Assembly: GCF_029227915.1 (NCBI RefSeq) | Contig: NC_079886.1 | Coordinates: 9,817,501-9,881,500 of the forward strand | From: Hydractinia symbiolongicarpus | Taxonomy: Eukaryota > Cnidaria > Hydrozoa > Anthoathecata > Hydractiniidae | Direction of reading: 5' to 3' | DNA: 64,000 bases | Shown here: positions 12,701-27,700 of the stretch, piece after piece | How the letters are laid out: each line of letters starts with the position of its first letter | Position numbering within the stretch: position 1 is the first letter of the stretch | Notes under the pieces: generated by a model | Databases searched by the model: none | What the model saw: the letters and a program-made list of their open reading frames with translations, nothing else | What the model was told of the DNA's origin: nothing | Translations under genes and position numbers: made by a program

Positions 12701-15700
12701 TGTAAATTTTCTTTATACTCCCCAAAAGTTATGAAACAGGGTGACCACTCCTCCTTAAATTCTTTAAATAACCTTAGAAAAAGAAAGTCTCCTTAAAAGT
12801 GTTTAAATATACTTAAAAAATTGAAATTTTTGGTATTCTCCTTAATTTCTCCTTATTTCTTAATTTTTCTGATCGTAACTTTTTTGGAAATGTGCTCATG
12901 GATTGTTCATCACCAGTTAAATAAGACATATTTCTCTGTTACCTGAAATCCTATATTTTCAATCTTTCAGGGCATAATTTATAATTAGTATAATATGTAT
13001 AATTTTCTTATCATAGAACGTAATATGTAACATTAAAGATAGAGAACTTAAATTGGTTTTCTCCTTAATTATCCTTATTTTTTTTATGTTTTTATTCTTG
13101 TTCGCATCAAAATATCCTTAAAAAATGTCAATTTGTCTCCTTAATTTTATCATTTTATTAGTGGTCACCAATTTGCAATGAAATCTCAGTCCTGTTCGTA
13201 GACTGAAGTGGAGTTTTTCTTTGTAATATCTTTGTCTAAAAGGACTTTTCTATTGTATGCCACATGCAACCTGTTTATATGTACAATTGAAAAACTTATT
13301 TTCAGTGCAAAGTTTAGAAAGTATTTTCAAGATCATGTGAGTATTGTTTTATGCAAGAGTAGATGTTCTTTATAAAAATGCCTTGGCGTCAAACTTTATG
13401 GTAGTTTGATTTCCATTTTTACAATTTTTAGGTGAGTCGATCAGTTTCTGCACTTTTTTTTAGTTTGTGATGTCTACAAAGCTAGTTCAAATGGTGAAAT
13501 ATCATCTCCATACTACCCAAATTTCTACTCACCAATGTCTAACTGCAAGTATACCATTAAAGCTAGGGATGGACATGTTATTAAGTTAAGTTTCAATGTT
13601 TTCAGCTTAGAAGATGTGTTAGATTGCACTAAAGACTACTTAAAAATTTACAATGGAGAAGATGAAAAATCTCCTTTGATTGGAACCTTTTGCGGAGACA
13701 GAAGCCCTGGAGTTATTTTGTCAAAAGGAAATTTCTTGTTTGTGGTTTTCAAAAGTGATTTATCAAGCGAACATAAAGGTTTCCATGCTGTATATGAAAC
13801 TGGAACGAACTGTAAGTAAAGTGTACGTTATAAGATTGATGAACAATACAGAAAGGTTTCTGTTTAAAAACAAGCTTGTAAACCCAATCCTTATTATTAT
13901 CACTCAGAGGATGGCCGTGGTGGCATCCAGAGGAAAAAATTTAAAAAATTTTAGGCCTTGGATTCCTAGAAACAGCTCTTAATGTTAATTCTATGCAATT
14001 GATCAAACAGATTTCAAGTCATTGCGTTTTCTAATTTGCTTGCTACATTACTGTAAAAAGGTATCTTAACATTGAGGATCCCTTATCGTGCGCAACACGA
14101 TCGATACGACATAGGTTTTTTTGCTCCTAAATTTTTATCGCGTGAAACCTTATCGCGCTTCCTCAATAGGCAGTCTCGATACATTGCGATGTGTTTAAAG
14201 TAATTAAATATCTGTTAAATATCTGTAAAAACAAATTGTTGGCCTTCAATGCTTCAATGACTGAAAAATAAAAATTTATATGCAATGGATGAATTTTTGG
14301 CTGACTTTGAGAAACAAATATATGACCTAGATAACAGGTAAGAATTAGTAAGGCATAGAAAAAAAGTCAACTAGTATTTTCAATTTGGATTTTTCTGTCC
14401 AACAGACTGAATAAAAGCTAGCTAACACCTGATGAAGTCATCATGCTTGGCCTCAAAGGACCCCTACGACCTAACGTAATTATTTCCACCTGTTTTTAAA
14501 TGTTTTATCCCCTAAAGTAAAGAGTGCAATGCAATGCGATGGCTTCACTGCTATTAATGTCAATCATTGCTTAATGTATTATTCATATAGCTAATTAACA
14601 AAGACTTATTTTATGATGTTTATGATGCTTTAGCACGTGAATTTTAGTCTAGTTTGGCTTTGAGACACAGTCACAGTTGGCTTTTCAATAATACCCGTCA
14701 TCTGTTTATTCACAGGAGTAGCCACATTGCTACTTTCTGCTAGAACTGCATAAATTGAGATACCTGGAATATATATGATGGGTTATAATTTGAGGACCCG
14801 AATATCTATGATAGGTGATCCATTGGATTTTTTTCACAGGCTAACAATATCAGGTATAATATTTCACAGTATCCATTACAGGCACAACCATGTTAGCAAG
14901 AATAAATCCTCTTTTGCGTCATGTGATTAATAAGAAGTCATTCTGGTATACATAATAAACCAAATCAGTTTTAAAAAATAATATTGGTAATTTTCTGTTG
15001 GAAATTTTAAAGTATTGTTTTTTTAGCTCTAATGTCGCAAATGGTGGAAACAAGGTTCTATATTATTTGAAATAACATCTATTCTTATCTTAGTATGTGG
15101 TGGAACTTTGCATGGAGAAAGTGGGTTTATAATTTCTCCAAATTATCCTGTCCAATACCCTGCTAATTATCAGTGCACCTGGGAGATAGTAGCTGCTGTT
15201 GGAAATAACATACAACTGACTGTAGAAGACTTTTTATTAGAATCTTCCCCTAATTGCGAAGAGGATAGTCTCGCAATTTATGATGTTGGTATCATGTTTC
15301 ATAAACAACTTTGTGGAAATATTAAGAAGAGAGTGTTTACATCAAAAGGAAATAAAATGACTTTAGTTTTCACATCTGATGATTCATTACAAGAGAAAGG
15401 GTTTAAGTTACATTATAAAACAGGTATTGTAAGCTGTTTTCATTTGCAGTTGTGGTACACAACATTACTTTTTTTTTGTCAAAATTGCTTTTAACCGTTG
15501 GTTGTTATTTGAGAGATGTTTTTTTTAACATGAATCTGATATATATTTTTTTTACAGGTTGTGGTGGAGTGTTGGATTCCAGAATGGGCAATATTAGGTC
15601 ACCCAATTTTCCAAATCAATACCCAGTGCAACGAAGTTGCAATTGGACCATAAATGGAAATATTAACGATGTTATTCTTTTAAATTTCATCACATTTGAC

Positions 15701-18700
15701 TTGGAATACTCACAAAACTGTCAGTAAGGACATTTTTGGTTAAAGGTTGATTTGAGGGCTTTATTTTTACTAAGATTTTACATTGTATTTAAGTCTGACT
15801 TAAGCCTTGGCTGTGATAACTTTGAAACTAAATAGTCAACGTTTTTGAGTAAATTCACCAACTGGTTTTGCTGTCTTTAAAATTTACTTGTGTATTATAT
15901 TCTAGATCTGACTATTTATTAGTCACTGAACCTGGAACAGGAAACAATCATGGAAAATATTGTGGTATGAACCGTACACAGATCACATCAACTGGTCATC
16001 AGTTGTTTCTAAAGTTCAAATCTGATAATTTTAATCCAGGTGTTGGAAAAGGCTTTCTATTAAACTATACTATCAAAGGTAGAATTTTTATCCATAAATC
16101 GCCATCTCAAAGTAGATGTGGTGTAATTAACGTTTTGTGGATTTTTATAGACTTAACTCCATTTTTTTAGTTTTGAAAATTTATAAAATTGTATTCAATC
16201 TCATGAAGGCGTTGGATCTTTCTGAGTAGGAATGCGTTTCTGTCATTATCCCAAAAAAAAATGGGGTTATGTTTTTTCACTTGAGGGAGCAAAATATTCT
16301 CTACAAGTACATATCAAATAATTATAACTCTTTGGATGTCAGTCATTGCTAACAGCGCCTAATAATTCTAACTAGAAATTTTCTTATATTAACCTTTAGG
16401 CTGTAGTCAAGATTTTTTCTTGGAAAACGGAACATTCGCCACCCCAAACTACCCTAATGCCTACCCATCTAAAAGTTACTGTAAATGGCGCATACGATCT
16501 TCAATAAATAAGAAAATCCGTCTGACATTGTCTAATCTAAGTTTGGAGCATGATTGCCACTATGATAACCTAACAATCTTTAATGGATATGGTATAAATC
16601 ATCCAGTTCTGGGACATTATTGTTCAAGACGTGGCAATATCACATTGGAATCATCTTCTAATGAAATGACAGTACTCTTTATAAGTGACGCTTTGACAAA
16701 TGGAAGAGGTTTCTCTGCAAAGTATGAAACAATCAGTGGTGGTGAGAATTTACTTCTGACATTGTTAAAAACACTATGCTGTTCTTTTTTTTGCATAATT
16801 TTGCGGAAGGATTTTTTAAATTTTCTAGCATTTTAAATTAAAATAGTTTCAATATGTTAATGTAAACAATTCTGTGTTCTTTTATTCACTTGACATGTAT
16901 ATAATATAAGATAAAGATTTAAACATAATTTCTTTCTCAGGATGCAGTAAGATGCATATAGCTCACAGTGGAAATATCTATTCACCTGGATTTCCTGAAA
17001 ACTATCCCCCCAAATCTGAGTGCAAATACACAATTCAAGTACCTGCTACCAGGAATGTAAACCTTACTTTCAAAAGTTTTGATATTGAAAGTAATGCTAA
17101 CTGTAGGTATGTCAATCAAACTCAGTGCGGTTTTAAACAAATGTTTGTCTATTACATCGACTAATTGTAAGCACTTTAAGTTAGTCAATATTAGAACAAG
17201 GCTATTTTTATTAGTGTTAGAGTATATACGTACAAGCAGAACTGTGATTAATTTTTTTCGATTTTTTAAATAGGACGGAATCTTCCAAAAAAGAACAGGC
17301 TATTTGTTTTATTACCCGTGACATTGACTTGTTATACAAAACCATTTAAAAGCAATTTTCCTAATTTATCTTTAGTTATGATTATGTCAGTATTTGGGAT
17401 GATGTTCAAAGCGTATTACTTGGAAAATTTTGTGGACGACAGATACCACCATCAATTATATCATTGGGAAACAAAATTATTGTGACGCTTTACAGTGATT
17501 CTGCAACTACTGGAAAAGGGTTTGAAGCATCATTTAATATTGGTAAGTTTCATAAAATTTACTTGATGGTGCCCTTTAAAATAATATATACTGCTCTCTG
17601 AATTAACATAAAAAGTATGGTAGCAATATTGTATAAAACGTAAATATTTCTGTTCTTTGCCATAACACATTTAAAAAACATTATGTAAGAAGCCTAAATA
17701 TTGAAGTATTTATCGATGTATTGAAGGTTTTCCTTCAAAACATAGAATTCACACAGGCAAAATTTTAGTGTCATGAATTTTTATTATGGGGGCACTCACA
17801 ACAGCAAAGGCTAAATGCCATTGTGAATTAGAAGAGTAGGAAAAGGTTTTGTTGATCTTTGTGAATATAAAAACTAATAAAATCTCCCCTGTAATTTTCG
17901 TTTTTTTTTTTAGTTTAGTATATCTTTTTGACAGGGTAATAAGAAGTGGCAAAGCATTAATTTGTTATTGTGAGCAAGGCTTTTTTCTCCAAATCCACTT
18001 TCTTAACGTTTAGCATGTGGCGGAAGTATAGCTGTTGATTCCAACACTGCTTTCATCACTTCACCACACTATCCTAGCTACTACACCGCTGGTACTTGCA
18101 TCTGGATGTTGACTGCACAACCAGGGCAGCAAGTTTCCTTAACATTTCATGATATTCAATTGGAAAGATGTAGAGACTGTGGTTGTGATTATGTGGAGGT
18201 ATTACAACGTTGTGTCTTACTTTTCTTCATTTTTTCTATTGCATCAATATATTTTCGGCTGATGTTAAGAATTGATTACACTGAATTTGAAGTATGTTAA
18301 AAGTTTTATGCATTATGGTGTAAAACAGAAGAAACAGTGACTGCCATATCGTATTATTTTAATTGTCATTAAACTTTGCCTTTTGCTCAACGTCCTAACT
18401 TTTGATAATATGAATCTATAATTATTTTTTCGCGTCCTACATGACTCCTGGATATGTTTTAGGTTTATAATGGAAGAAATAACAATAGTGCGGTAATTGG
18501 AAAATACTGTGGAGACAGTATCCCACACAGCGTAACTTCAAGTGGTAATTTCTTACGTGTGAAATTTTATGCAGATAGATCTATTCAACACATTGGTTTT
18601 AAAGCTTCTTATACATCACTTAATGCTTGTAAGTATTTTATAGCAAACAAATTTTTTTATTTTTTTTCGCTTAGGTCATAAAAAAACTCTCACGCTTACT

Positions 18701-21700
18701 TTTTTTGTGTTAACCTTTTTATTTAAGCATGTGGTGGTGAAATTACTGGATTCCAAGGTGAAATCGCAAGTCCCCTTTATCCATTATCTGCTCCTGCTCG
18801 CACAGAATGTGTGTGGAAAATTTCGGTATGTTGATTAAGTTTGAGTTTCTCTGTGGAAATCTGCTTTTCGTGCTGTATTTAAATTTTCAACGAAGTTTGT
18901 ACATTGGATTCCACTCTGTGGTGTACCTGTCTAGCTAACTATTTAAAATAATTTTTTTAGGTGTCAGAAGGAAGTACAGTGTCATTATCTTTTATCGATT
19001 TTCACCTGGTATCATCATCAAATTGCTCTAATGTATATGTACAGGTTTATGATGGACCAACTTCAAGTTCATCATCACTAATGAAAGTGTGTGGAAATAC
19101 AATACCTTTGACAATCTCTTCAACCTCAAATGTTATATCTGTACGTTTTTACTCTGGACAGACGCAAAGAAATTTATTCAAAGCTGCATTTAGAACAAGT
19201 AAGACATTTGTTAGAACCAGTCATTAGCCGTGGAAAATCCATGGGTTCGCCCCTCCTTTTTATACTGCATTGCGTGCTTCTCGCTATTGCGCACCTAAGC
19301 TACCATTTTGCGTGACTGACAGACAGACAGACGTATACGGGTATTATAATATAGATTTTTACTAATCTTATCTGGGTTTTTTTACATACCTTTTTGTCTA
19401 AGCACAATGTTTATAATCATTACAATGAAAACAAAAGTTCCACCTGGAAAATGGTTACTTTTGAAAATATATTTTGACTGTAAGCGAAATCTTCAGTTCA
19501 ATAATGCTGGTTAAAAATCTAAGAACAGTTAAATGTGTGAAAAACAGTATAAATGGCATTTTGATTTCTCTGATTAATAAGGCTTCCAATGTTAACAGAT
19601 CACCATGGTTCCACGATCACATCAACAGCAATTATAAAAAAAGGGAACAAATTAGTTTATTTTGACCATTTTTGTGTTTTCTAAATCGTCGGAAAAAATG
19701 TTGGCTTATTTGCCCAACATAGCACAAAAAACATCCTGGACACGTGATTTTATACACTACACAACTTTTGAGAAGTTTATTGATTGTAGGTTTGAGTGAT
19801 GGAACAACTGTCTTTAGTTTACGAAGTGTTAATATGAATAATATAAATTTGTCAGTCACTGTTCCTCTATAATGAATTCTGATTTATAATTTTTTTTCCT
19901 TACTGGTTCATTAAAATCTACTTCGTTTTTACTTTCCGTAGGTGTTTGTTATTAATTTCTTCAGTGTAGTAGCAATAAACTGGTCATAGAAATCGGATCG
20001 ATATTGATTTCCCTATAGAACAACCTTGACTTTTTCAAGACTTTCGTGAAACGCTGTCCAATTGCTACACTCTCTGTATACTCATGTATAAATCTTTCCA
20101 CTATTAAACGCTTCTACCATTTTGGTGCAACAGCATAAAGGTTCATAATTACCCAGTATCAGTTGGCTTACAATACCAAGTCGATAATAATTTGTTGTTT
20201 GTATGAATAATAAAAGGTATTCTGCCATCTCTTTCAACCTCTAGTGTGAACTTCAATTCAGAATAAAGGCTCTTTATTCCAGCTTCTGTTGCTTTGATGC
20301 TATTTGCGTTGATAGATCACAGTATGCCATCCATAAAATGTGAAAAAGTTTAACAACATTTCGAATAATAGGTTTGTAGTTTGATAGCCAAATATTAGCT
20401 GGAGGAGGTGATGGTGGTCACCCCATAGATAAACCTTCGATTTGACCATAAGGATCATAGTGAGTCAACATTGTAAAAAGTGTTAAAATGATGAACGCTT
20501 TTTTTATCGACTGGTGTTTTTTTGTATTCTCTAGAATAAAGGATATATGCAGCTTCTATAATAGGTCCCTTTACTGGAACGTTTGTATATAATGATGTTA
20601 CATTCAATGAAATGATCACTTTCTCCTTGTCAAGAGTGACTTCTTTTGGACTACCCACTGTTTGCTTCAATAAACAATTTATATTCCCTTGTGAACTAAG
20701 GGATAACCATTTTTTAACTTTCTCAGCAATTTTATGATAAGATAAACTAGTTAGGATAAAATTGGGCTAGTAGTATATTCTGTTTGTGCACTTTGGCTAA
20801 ACTAAAAAGTTAGGGAAATTGACCACAAATAGATTTTATTTTCTTGAATAATTTTTTCATCAATTTTATTGTTTGTATCATTAAGAACATTATTAATAGG
20901 TTCCTCTCCTTTAATGCGAGTATTTTAAGTGCTTTTTCTTGTCAAGTGAAGTTTTTCAAATTGACAAAGTTTTAAAATGTCTAATAACTTTGTCTTGTAA
21001 GTTTCACTCTTTGTTACACATATTCTGGTACCCTTGTCAAATGGAACAGCTATTTTAAGTTGTTCTCTTTTAGAAATTTTTCTGTCATGATTAGAATTTT
21101 TGGAATTTTTTGATTAGAGCATTTTTTGATGTATTTCAATGTTTATTTATGGTCTCATTTGATATATCTTGATTCTGAAAGTTGTTTAGTAGCTGATCAA
21201 CTTTCACTAACATTTATTTGGCATCAAACTTGTCAAGAACTGCCTTCCTTTAGCTAAGTGCAGGCGTATTCATCACATACTTTAATGGATTTATATCACA
21301 TCGTATTTGTAAATAAATTTCTTGAATTTTGGCACACAGATAATAAAAATGGATTTTAAAACTACTGATGTGTATCAATCAAAGAAGTGGATAAAAAGAC
21401 AATTATTCTGTTGTGGAAATGGCCATGTTAACAAAATTTAAGCGTAAAACATTCTTTCTTCCTTTTCTGTTAGGCACCTTTCTACTGAAGCTACTATTAA
21501 TTCCCCTGTGTTTTTTAGTACAAATGCTACAGGGTAAGGTAGTCATCCCCTTATCGCAGTTACTGGCCATTGTTTAATGTACAAAATTAAAAGGTTAACT
21601 TAATACTAGCTGAATTCCCGTGGAAGAATCCACTGAATCTCTCATTAAACCGATATAAGGGATACCAAACAAAAACATACAACACAGTAATTTGATTTTT

Positions 21701-24700
21701 CAACATTTCAACCTCGACCCCAGGCTCTTTGTCTCTCTTATAACGGGATGGTAAAAAGAGAAAAGGCCCTGGGATCAAGGTTGCTCACAATCTGCATTAT
21801 TTTATGTTCATAACCGCTGAAACAAAACGTCTAAAAATATAAGCATGTATACAACAACAACAAAAAATATATTATAAAATAAAAATGAAAAATGTCCAAA
21901 AAAATCAAAGGTGTCTAACAACCGTCTAAAAATATAAGCATGTGCAACAAAAAAAATATGTTATAAAATAAAAAATAAAAAATGTCCAAAAAAATCGAAG
22001 GTGTCTAACAACCGCACAGAGCAAAATACACTAAAACCATATAGTTGCTTTGCCATTCCAGAAGTACAAGGGAAAAAAAGGATATCAAATATTAAAAAAA
22101 TCCAACCTTCCAAAGTCATACTCAAAATATAGGAAATTAATAGTTGAAAACACATGGAGTAATATAAAAACTTATATCATTTGGTATATTGTAAATCTAC
22201 CGAAATATTTCAATTCAAAATATTAAAAGAACAGTTTGCCTTACAGAACCAAACTTATAATCAAGAAAATCACGCAAAAAATCAAAGAAGATAACAATGC
22301 AGCGTTTTCAAATTTAAGAACTGAATATATTTTGAACGATCGTAATGTAACAGATATAAACATTGATTTAAAGTTAGGTTTAGGTTTTTTATAACGACAT
22401 TAACACTGAATCACACAGTCTGTAGTGTTAAAAACAGTAACCACAGAAAAATTACTTTTTACAGTTTATGTAAATTCTTCTCTAGGATATATTTGCTGTT
22501 TTTATAAGAATAGTTTGTTTTAGTTTCAGCCTTAATGTTCTTAACTTTTTTTGACAAATGCTATCCTCATTATTCTCAATATGTTCTTAGCATGAGTATG
22601 GCGTGAAAAGATATAATGCTTTAATAAAATAAAGCATGCTATAAGTTACTATAGCTAGCCAATGGCAATTTCTACTGTAACAGCCCATTGCTTGGACACA
22701 AAAAAGTTCAGTCTGTTTGATATGCAATAAAAGAAGTAAACTTCTAATTAATTTTGTGTGTCATACAAATGTTGATATGTAAAAAAAGTTAGACATATTC
22801 TCAGGATATTCTAAACTTCTGACTTATTTTTCAGAGTATATTTTTACACAATAAGTGTTTAAAGAAAATATTTTTCGGCTCAAGACACAACAACAAAATT
22901 AATATTTAAGGAAAAATTTAGCTCTGAAAGAAACAGCTAAAAAATCGTTATACACCCAAATTCATTTCTTTATTAAATAAATTAAACAACACACCTGCTT
23001 TTCTTTCGCTTTCTCAGTAGGTCGCTAGCTAGGGTTCTCTGGATAAAAGTCCAATCAGTGTTTTACTTTTAGCGTACAGCCACGTCATAAGAAATTGACC
23101 TGTGATTTGTGTGTCGTGGACTCACATAGTTACTCACGCAAGGGAATTGTTATATAAGATGAGAGCAATGTTTTCAACAGAAATGTTTGTGTACACAACT
23201 TCTTTAAACATTTGCTTTTCTACTAAATTTATTAATAGACACATATCATATGAAAAGCAGTCAATCTACTTGCTAATAACTACCAGTAACTGTATGAGAA
23301 TTATTTTGACTTAGAATTTTTTTATTAATGCTAGATTTTGACTGTGACTGTTATATAAAGATTCCTTATAAAATGGCCACCTGTTCAAAACAGCCCTTTT
23401 TCGGTTGTTTCCAATGTTTTTTGTTTTTCTTACTTTGTACAAACTTTTGAATTCTGAACAAAACGTTAGCTCATTTTAAAAGCAGTAATTTACCGCACAA
23501 AATCGTTATGATTAATATTTTGTATTGTAGACTGTTTGCAACAGACGTTGACAGCCAATTCTGGTTATATTGCATCACCAAATTATCCAAGAGCATATCC
23601 ACCAGTTTCTTTTTGTCGTTGGAGAATAGTTGCACCACAAGGAGCATCAATTCAAATTGAATTTGAAGACATGGAGATGGAGGAAAAGTATAGAAACAGA
23701 TGTACAGATGTTGTAACAATAAGAGATGGGTCATTTAATGGAGAATTGGTTTGTTGTTTTGCTAGTTCATTCTTGCATAAAATGCTGTTTTTAGTCAATT
23801 AAACACTTCAAGCATTTTACAATAGGAAATTTCAACCAAATTTTAAAATTGTTGATTCAATATCAAACCGTTTTGTGATTTTTGTTTAACAAGGGGGTAC
23901 TGATGCTATGTTTCAGTTCGAGCTAGGATGATTTTTATAAAACTTCCTAAAAAAAGAAGAAAACACAGGCTGTAATGCTTGACAAAATAACGACGGTCCA
24001 TTCTTAATTTTCCTCTTGACATACAGACAGTTTTTGACAAGTTAAATTGACGGTAATAGGGATTTCATTTTTTCAGTACAGATGGTGAAGATTGCTATTA
24101 AAGCATTTACTCCTTGCCTTCTCCGTCCAATACAAAACTGTGCCACTTGGTTTTCCAACATGTTTTGTGCATTAAAACAATTTTTCATTCAAAAGACACA
24201 AGGGTATTATAAGCAGTTAATAAACTTATTTGCCTTTTTCATACTATTCAATATTTTTCTGACTTTCCTGTTCTTACTTGAAGTGTTATTACTTATAAAA
24301 AGTGTGATCAATTTATTTGACAAAAAATTATAAAATCAGAATTTTTTTTAGCTTGGATCACACTGCGGCTTTGCAACACCAGCCATGGTAATATCTACAT
24401 CAAATATTGTGTCAATTAGTTTTCAATCAGATTTATCATTCGAAGCTAAGGGGTTTAGATTAAAGTATACACAACCCGCAAACCCGACTGGTGAGTATAT
24501 CGTATGATCTGATATTTACTCGAGTTATCTTTGTTATTAACCTTTGTGTATTGCATGTTTCTTTAAAGGAAATCTATCAGAAGTTGAAGTTTTAACACAA
24601 TTGTTTACTGCAATTTCAGCTCTTACAGTTTCTTATTTAATTTCAATCTGTCTGTATAGGGCTAATAATTAAAAATAATATGGGTGGAAAAGGCATCCAA

Positions 24701-27700
24701 CATGTAATCTTCTTTTTTTGTGCTTTCTTTTATGTTTCATGAAATTTCTGTATGCCACATCTTTTCTCTGGACCTGCTCATTAGTTTTTTTCTGATTTTT
24801 TGCACCGAGGGGTACAGAGCCAGTCATGTGCTTAGCAGAGATCCCCAAAGCTGTGGTTGCGCAATGGCTTGTGAAATTAACCAGGGTATTCCAATAGTCC
24901 AAGGGTTGTCCCGTCCAACCCACTCTGACAGGGTCATTCAGTAAATTGGTGGGAATTTTGATAGCATACTTGGTAAACTTGGGAAATACCATGAGAATAT
25001 GTGATTCTGTAGATATGTACAGGTCCTGGTGATCACTTTTTTCTGTAAATGATCTAAAATGTTAGTGGAGATCATTATCTACAAATTTCATTTGGTCTTG
25101 CATGTGAGAAAAATCTTGTTGCTAGGCAACTAACCTGACCGGCTTAAAACTACCTAAAAATGGAGTTTTTCTCCTTATCTTCGTAGTCACAGCTTATCTA
25201 TAGATCTGTTCATTTTTTGCAGTAAGTTACTTATCTGTTAAATGCCAGAAAGTGACAATTTTTGATTTTCGTTTCAGCATTATAGGCAAAAGCAATTAAA
25301 TTTGGGCCCAAAATAGGTGTTTTCAAGTGTTTATTTGAAAAGTACCTACATTTTTCTATAAATGGGCGAAAATTCAAGAATAGATCATTATCCATAAATT
25401 TCATTTGGTTTAACCTGCAAGGGAAGTCTGGTCTCTTGGCAACGAGCCTAAAACGACTTAAAATTACCTAAAAATAGTTTTTTGGTCACACTTGGTAGTG
25501 AAGTAACCTATGAATTAAGGTCTATCTGTCTGTCTGTTCATTCGTTCATGTTTGTCTAAAAATTTCATTGTTAAATTGTTTATACTTAAGTTTGATATTC
25601 ACGTGTAAGATATAAACTTGTTTAAATAAAACGCAGCACAACTGAACATGAACTAATGTGAGCTATCGTGACAATATTTGTTCTATCCATTGTTTTTCCT
25701 TCATATTAATTATAGTCTGTGGAGGAGTATTAAGAGCTGGTCTTCAATTCAAATCTTTTACAACACCTAACTATCCTTCCGAATACCCACCAAATCAAAA
25801 CTGTGAATGGGTAATCAATGCACCTATTGGACAAACTGTTTTACTCGAATTTGGAGACTTTATGATTGAAGAAGACACGGGATGTGCCTATGATGCTGTT
25901 CGGATTTTTGATAGAAGTGCGTCTGGTCGAACATTAATAACACCACCTTTGTGTGGTAATCTGGGTGCAAACAGAACATATTATTCTTCCACTTCCACAA
26001 TGATTATAAAGTTAGAATCTGATGGTAACCTACAAGAAAAAGGTTTCACAGCTTCTTACAAAGCAGGTATATGTTTTATACAGTTCACTTTTGAGAACTC
26101 AGATACTTAATATACTGGCCTTTTCGATATCTTGTGTATATTTTTTGTTGTTTATTTTGAGAGTTATGCCGCTGGCATAAAGTTTTTTGTTTCATAAATC
26201 TGCTCAAACATTAGGTATCTCAAACAAATATCAATGTCTTCTCTTGTTAGTTTACCAGATTTTGTCAAAAGAAATCAAATGTTTGACCATGCTACTATGC
26301 TTTACATCTTTGTAAACATAAAAAATGATTAGGGAAAATATACTGACTGTGATATAGATGGAAAACACTATACAATGAAAGGGACAGGACAGTCTTTAAG
26401 GTTACAATAGAACAAGGTGGTGAATCAAATCAAAAAGTTTTATTTTTTCTTGGTACACAGACAAGGACTTCAGCTAATATTTAATCAACTTGTATTTGAA
26501 AAATATGACCCATTATCATGGCTCACAAAACAATGGAATCAAATTTTGACTTGTATTAAAAAACATTGTATTAAAAAAATTTTCTTAGATCTAACCAATA
26601 TTATTTTTGCCATGATTTTTAAAAACTGCTTCATTTTCAGTGACATACTTAATAGTATATTTGATATACATTTGCCCAAGCCTAAATGCTTTTTTGCCTT
26701 CGACTAATGCCTGCATAGTGAACAGAATTTTTTTTTAAAAGTTTAAAAGTTTTATTACCTTATAAGGAAATATAGGACGTCCGGATGTAAGAAGTCCAGG
26801 ATGTGTGGCAGAGTTAATATCGCAAAAAAATATTTTTTTTTACTTCTGTTTTCCTATTTCGTAAGGATGCGGCGGTGTGTTAACATCAAGCAAAGGTAAA
26901 ATCGCATCAGGACTTACCAGTGCATCACAATACTTAAATAATCAAAATTGTGAGTGGAAGATCATATTGACACCTGGTTCCAAAATTAAAATCAGTTTTA
27001 CTAAATTCAACCTTGAAAGTAGCGACAGATGCAGCAACGATTATGTTCTTGTAAAAAATGGGATTTTACCAGATTCAACTGTGATTGGACGGTACTGTGG
27101 AAATCGAATTCCTAATAACGTGACATCTAGTGGCAATGAAGTGACGGTCCAATTTGTGACTGATGGACAGAATGTTGAGGAAGGATTTGAAATTGTTTAC
27201 GAGATGTTTGTAGCAGGTAAGAATATAAGTAAAATTCTTCTTTCACATTGTAATATACGTTAGGGGAGACGAAAAATGCATAAATTAGTGTTCTATGAAA
27301 ACATGCAAACTTAAAGATGTCAGTGTGCTTTAAAAACTTATCATTCTTTATGTTTCAAAATTCTCATTCAGGTTGTGGTGGTAAAGAAACACTTTCAGAC
27401 CCAACACTGACGTATGAGATTACGTCACCGGAATACCCTGCTCCTTTTCTATCAAATGTTGAATGCATATGGACTTTAGAAGTTCCTGCTGGACATATCA
27501 TTGACCTCACTTTTTCAGATTTTAACATATCTTCGTCATCTATCTCTACAGCTTGTCTTCAAGGTAGTGTACTAGTACAGACAGGTGTATCATCAAATGA
27601 AAAGGTTTTTGGACCTTACTGTGGTTTAAATTCACCATCTGGATTAACCTTCAAATCATCTTCAAATGTAATGGTTGTCACATTTGTCAGTTTCCTGTCT

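Larger units (their letters stand above)
7328..15423 (+). other. CUBN: Cubilin CUB domains 1-6
   Basis: CUB1 is split (7328-7509, 9266-9416). CUB2-6 are single-exon domains: 9760-10089, 11107-11463, 12181-12558, 13464-13811, 15094-15423. All these exon blocks begin and end in phase 1. CUB1 is shortened in the middle: it lacks the usual YDG segment and reads from DFVQ straight to a stretch ending VLCGFSQPRTI. CUB3-5 keep the C-x2-DY and YCG/FCG landmarks and several acidic residues typical of calcium-binding CUB domains (for example LEDVLDCTKDYLKIYNG in CUB5). The 1.76-kb intron inside CUB1 contains the third R1 repeat copy. Confidence 0.85.
15558..24490 (+). other. CUBN: Cubilin CUB domains 7-12
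   Basis: CUB7: 15558-15723 + 15906-16078. CUB8: 16400-16741. CUB9: 16941-17106 + 17376-17542. CUB10: 18014-18198 + 18463-18628. CUB11: 18728-18825 + 18961-19198. CUB12: 23531-23748 + 24352-24490. The internal introns of CUB7 and CUB9 fall at the same place, in phase 2 just after the third-cysteine region. Those of CUB10-12 are phase 0. CUB8 begins GCSQ instead of CGG. CUB9 begins GCSK. CUB11 and CUB12 are separated by the longest intron of the gene (19199-23530), which carries a Penelope-like remnant. Confidence 0.85.
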
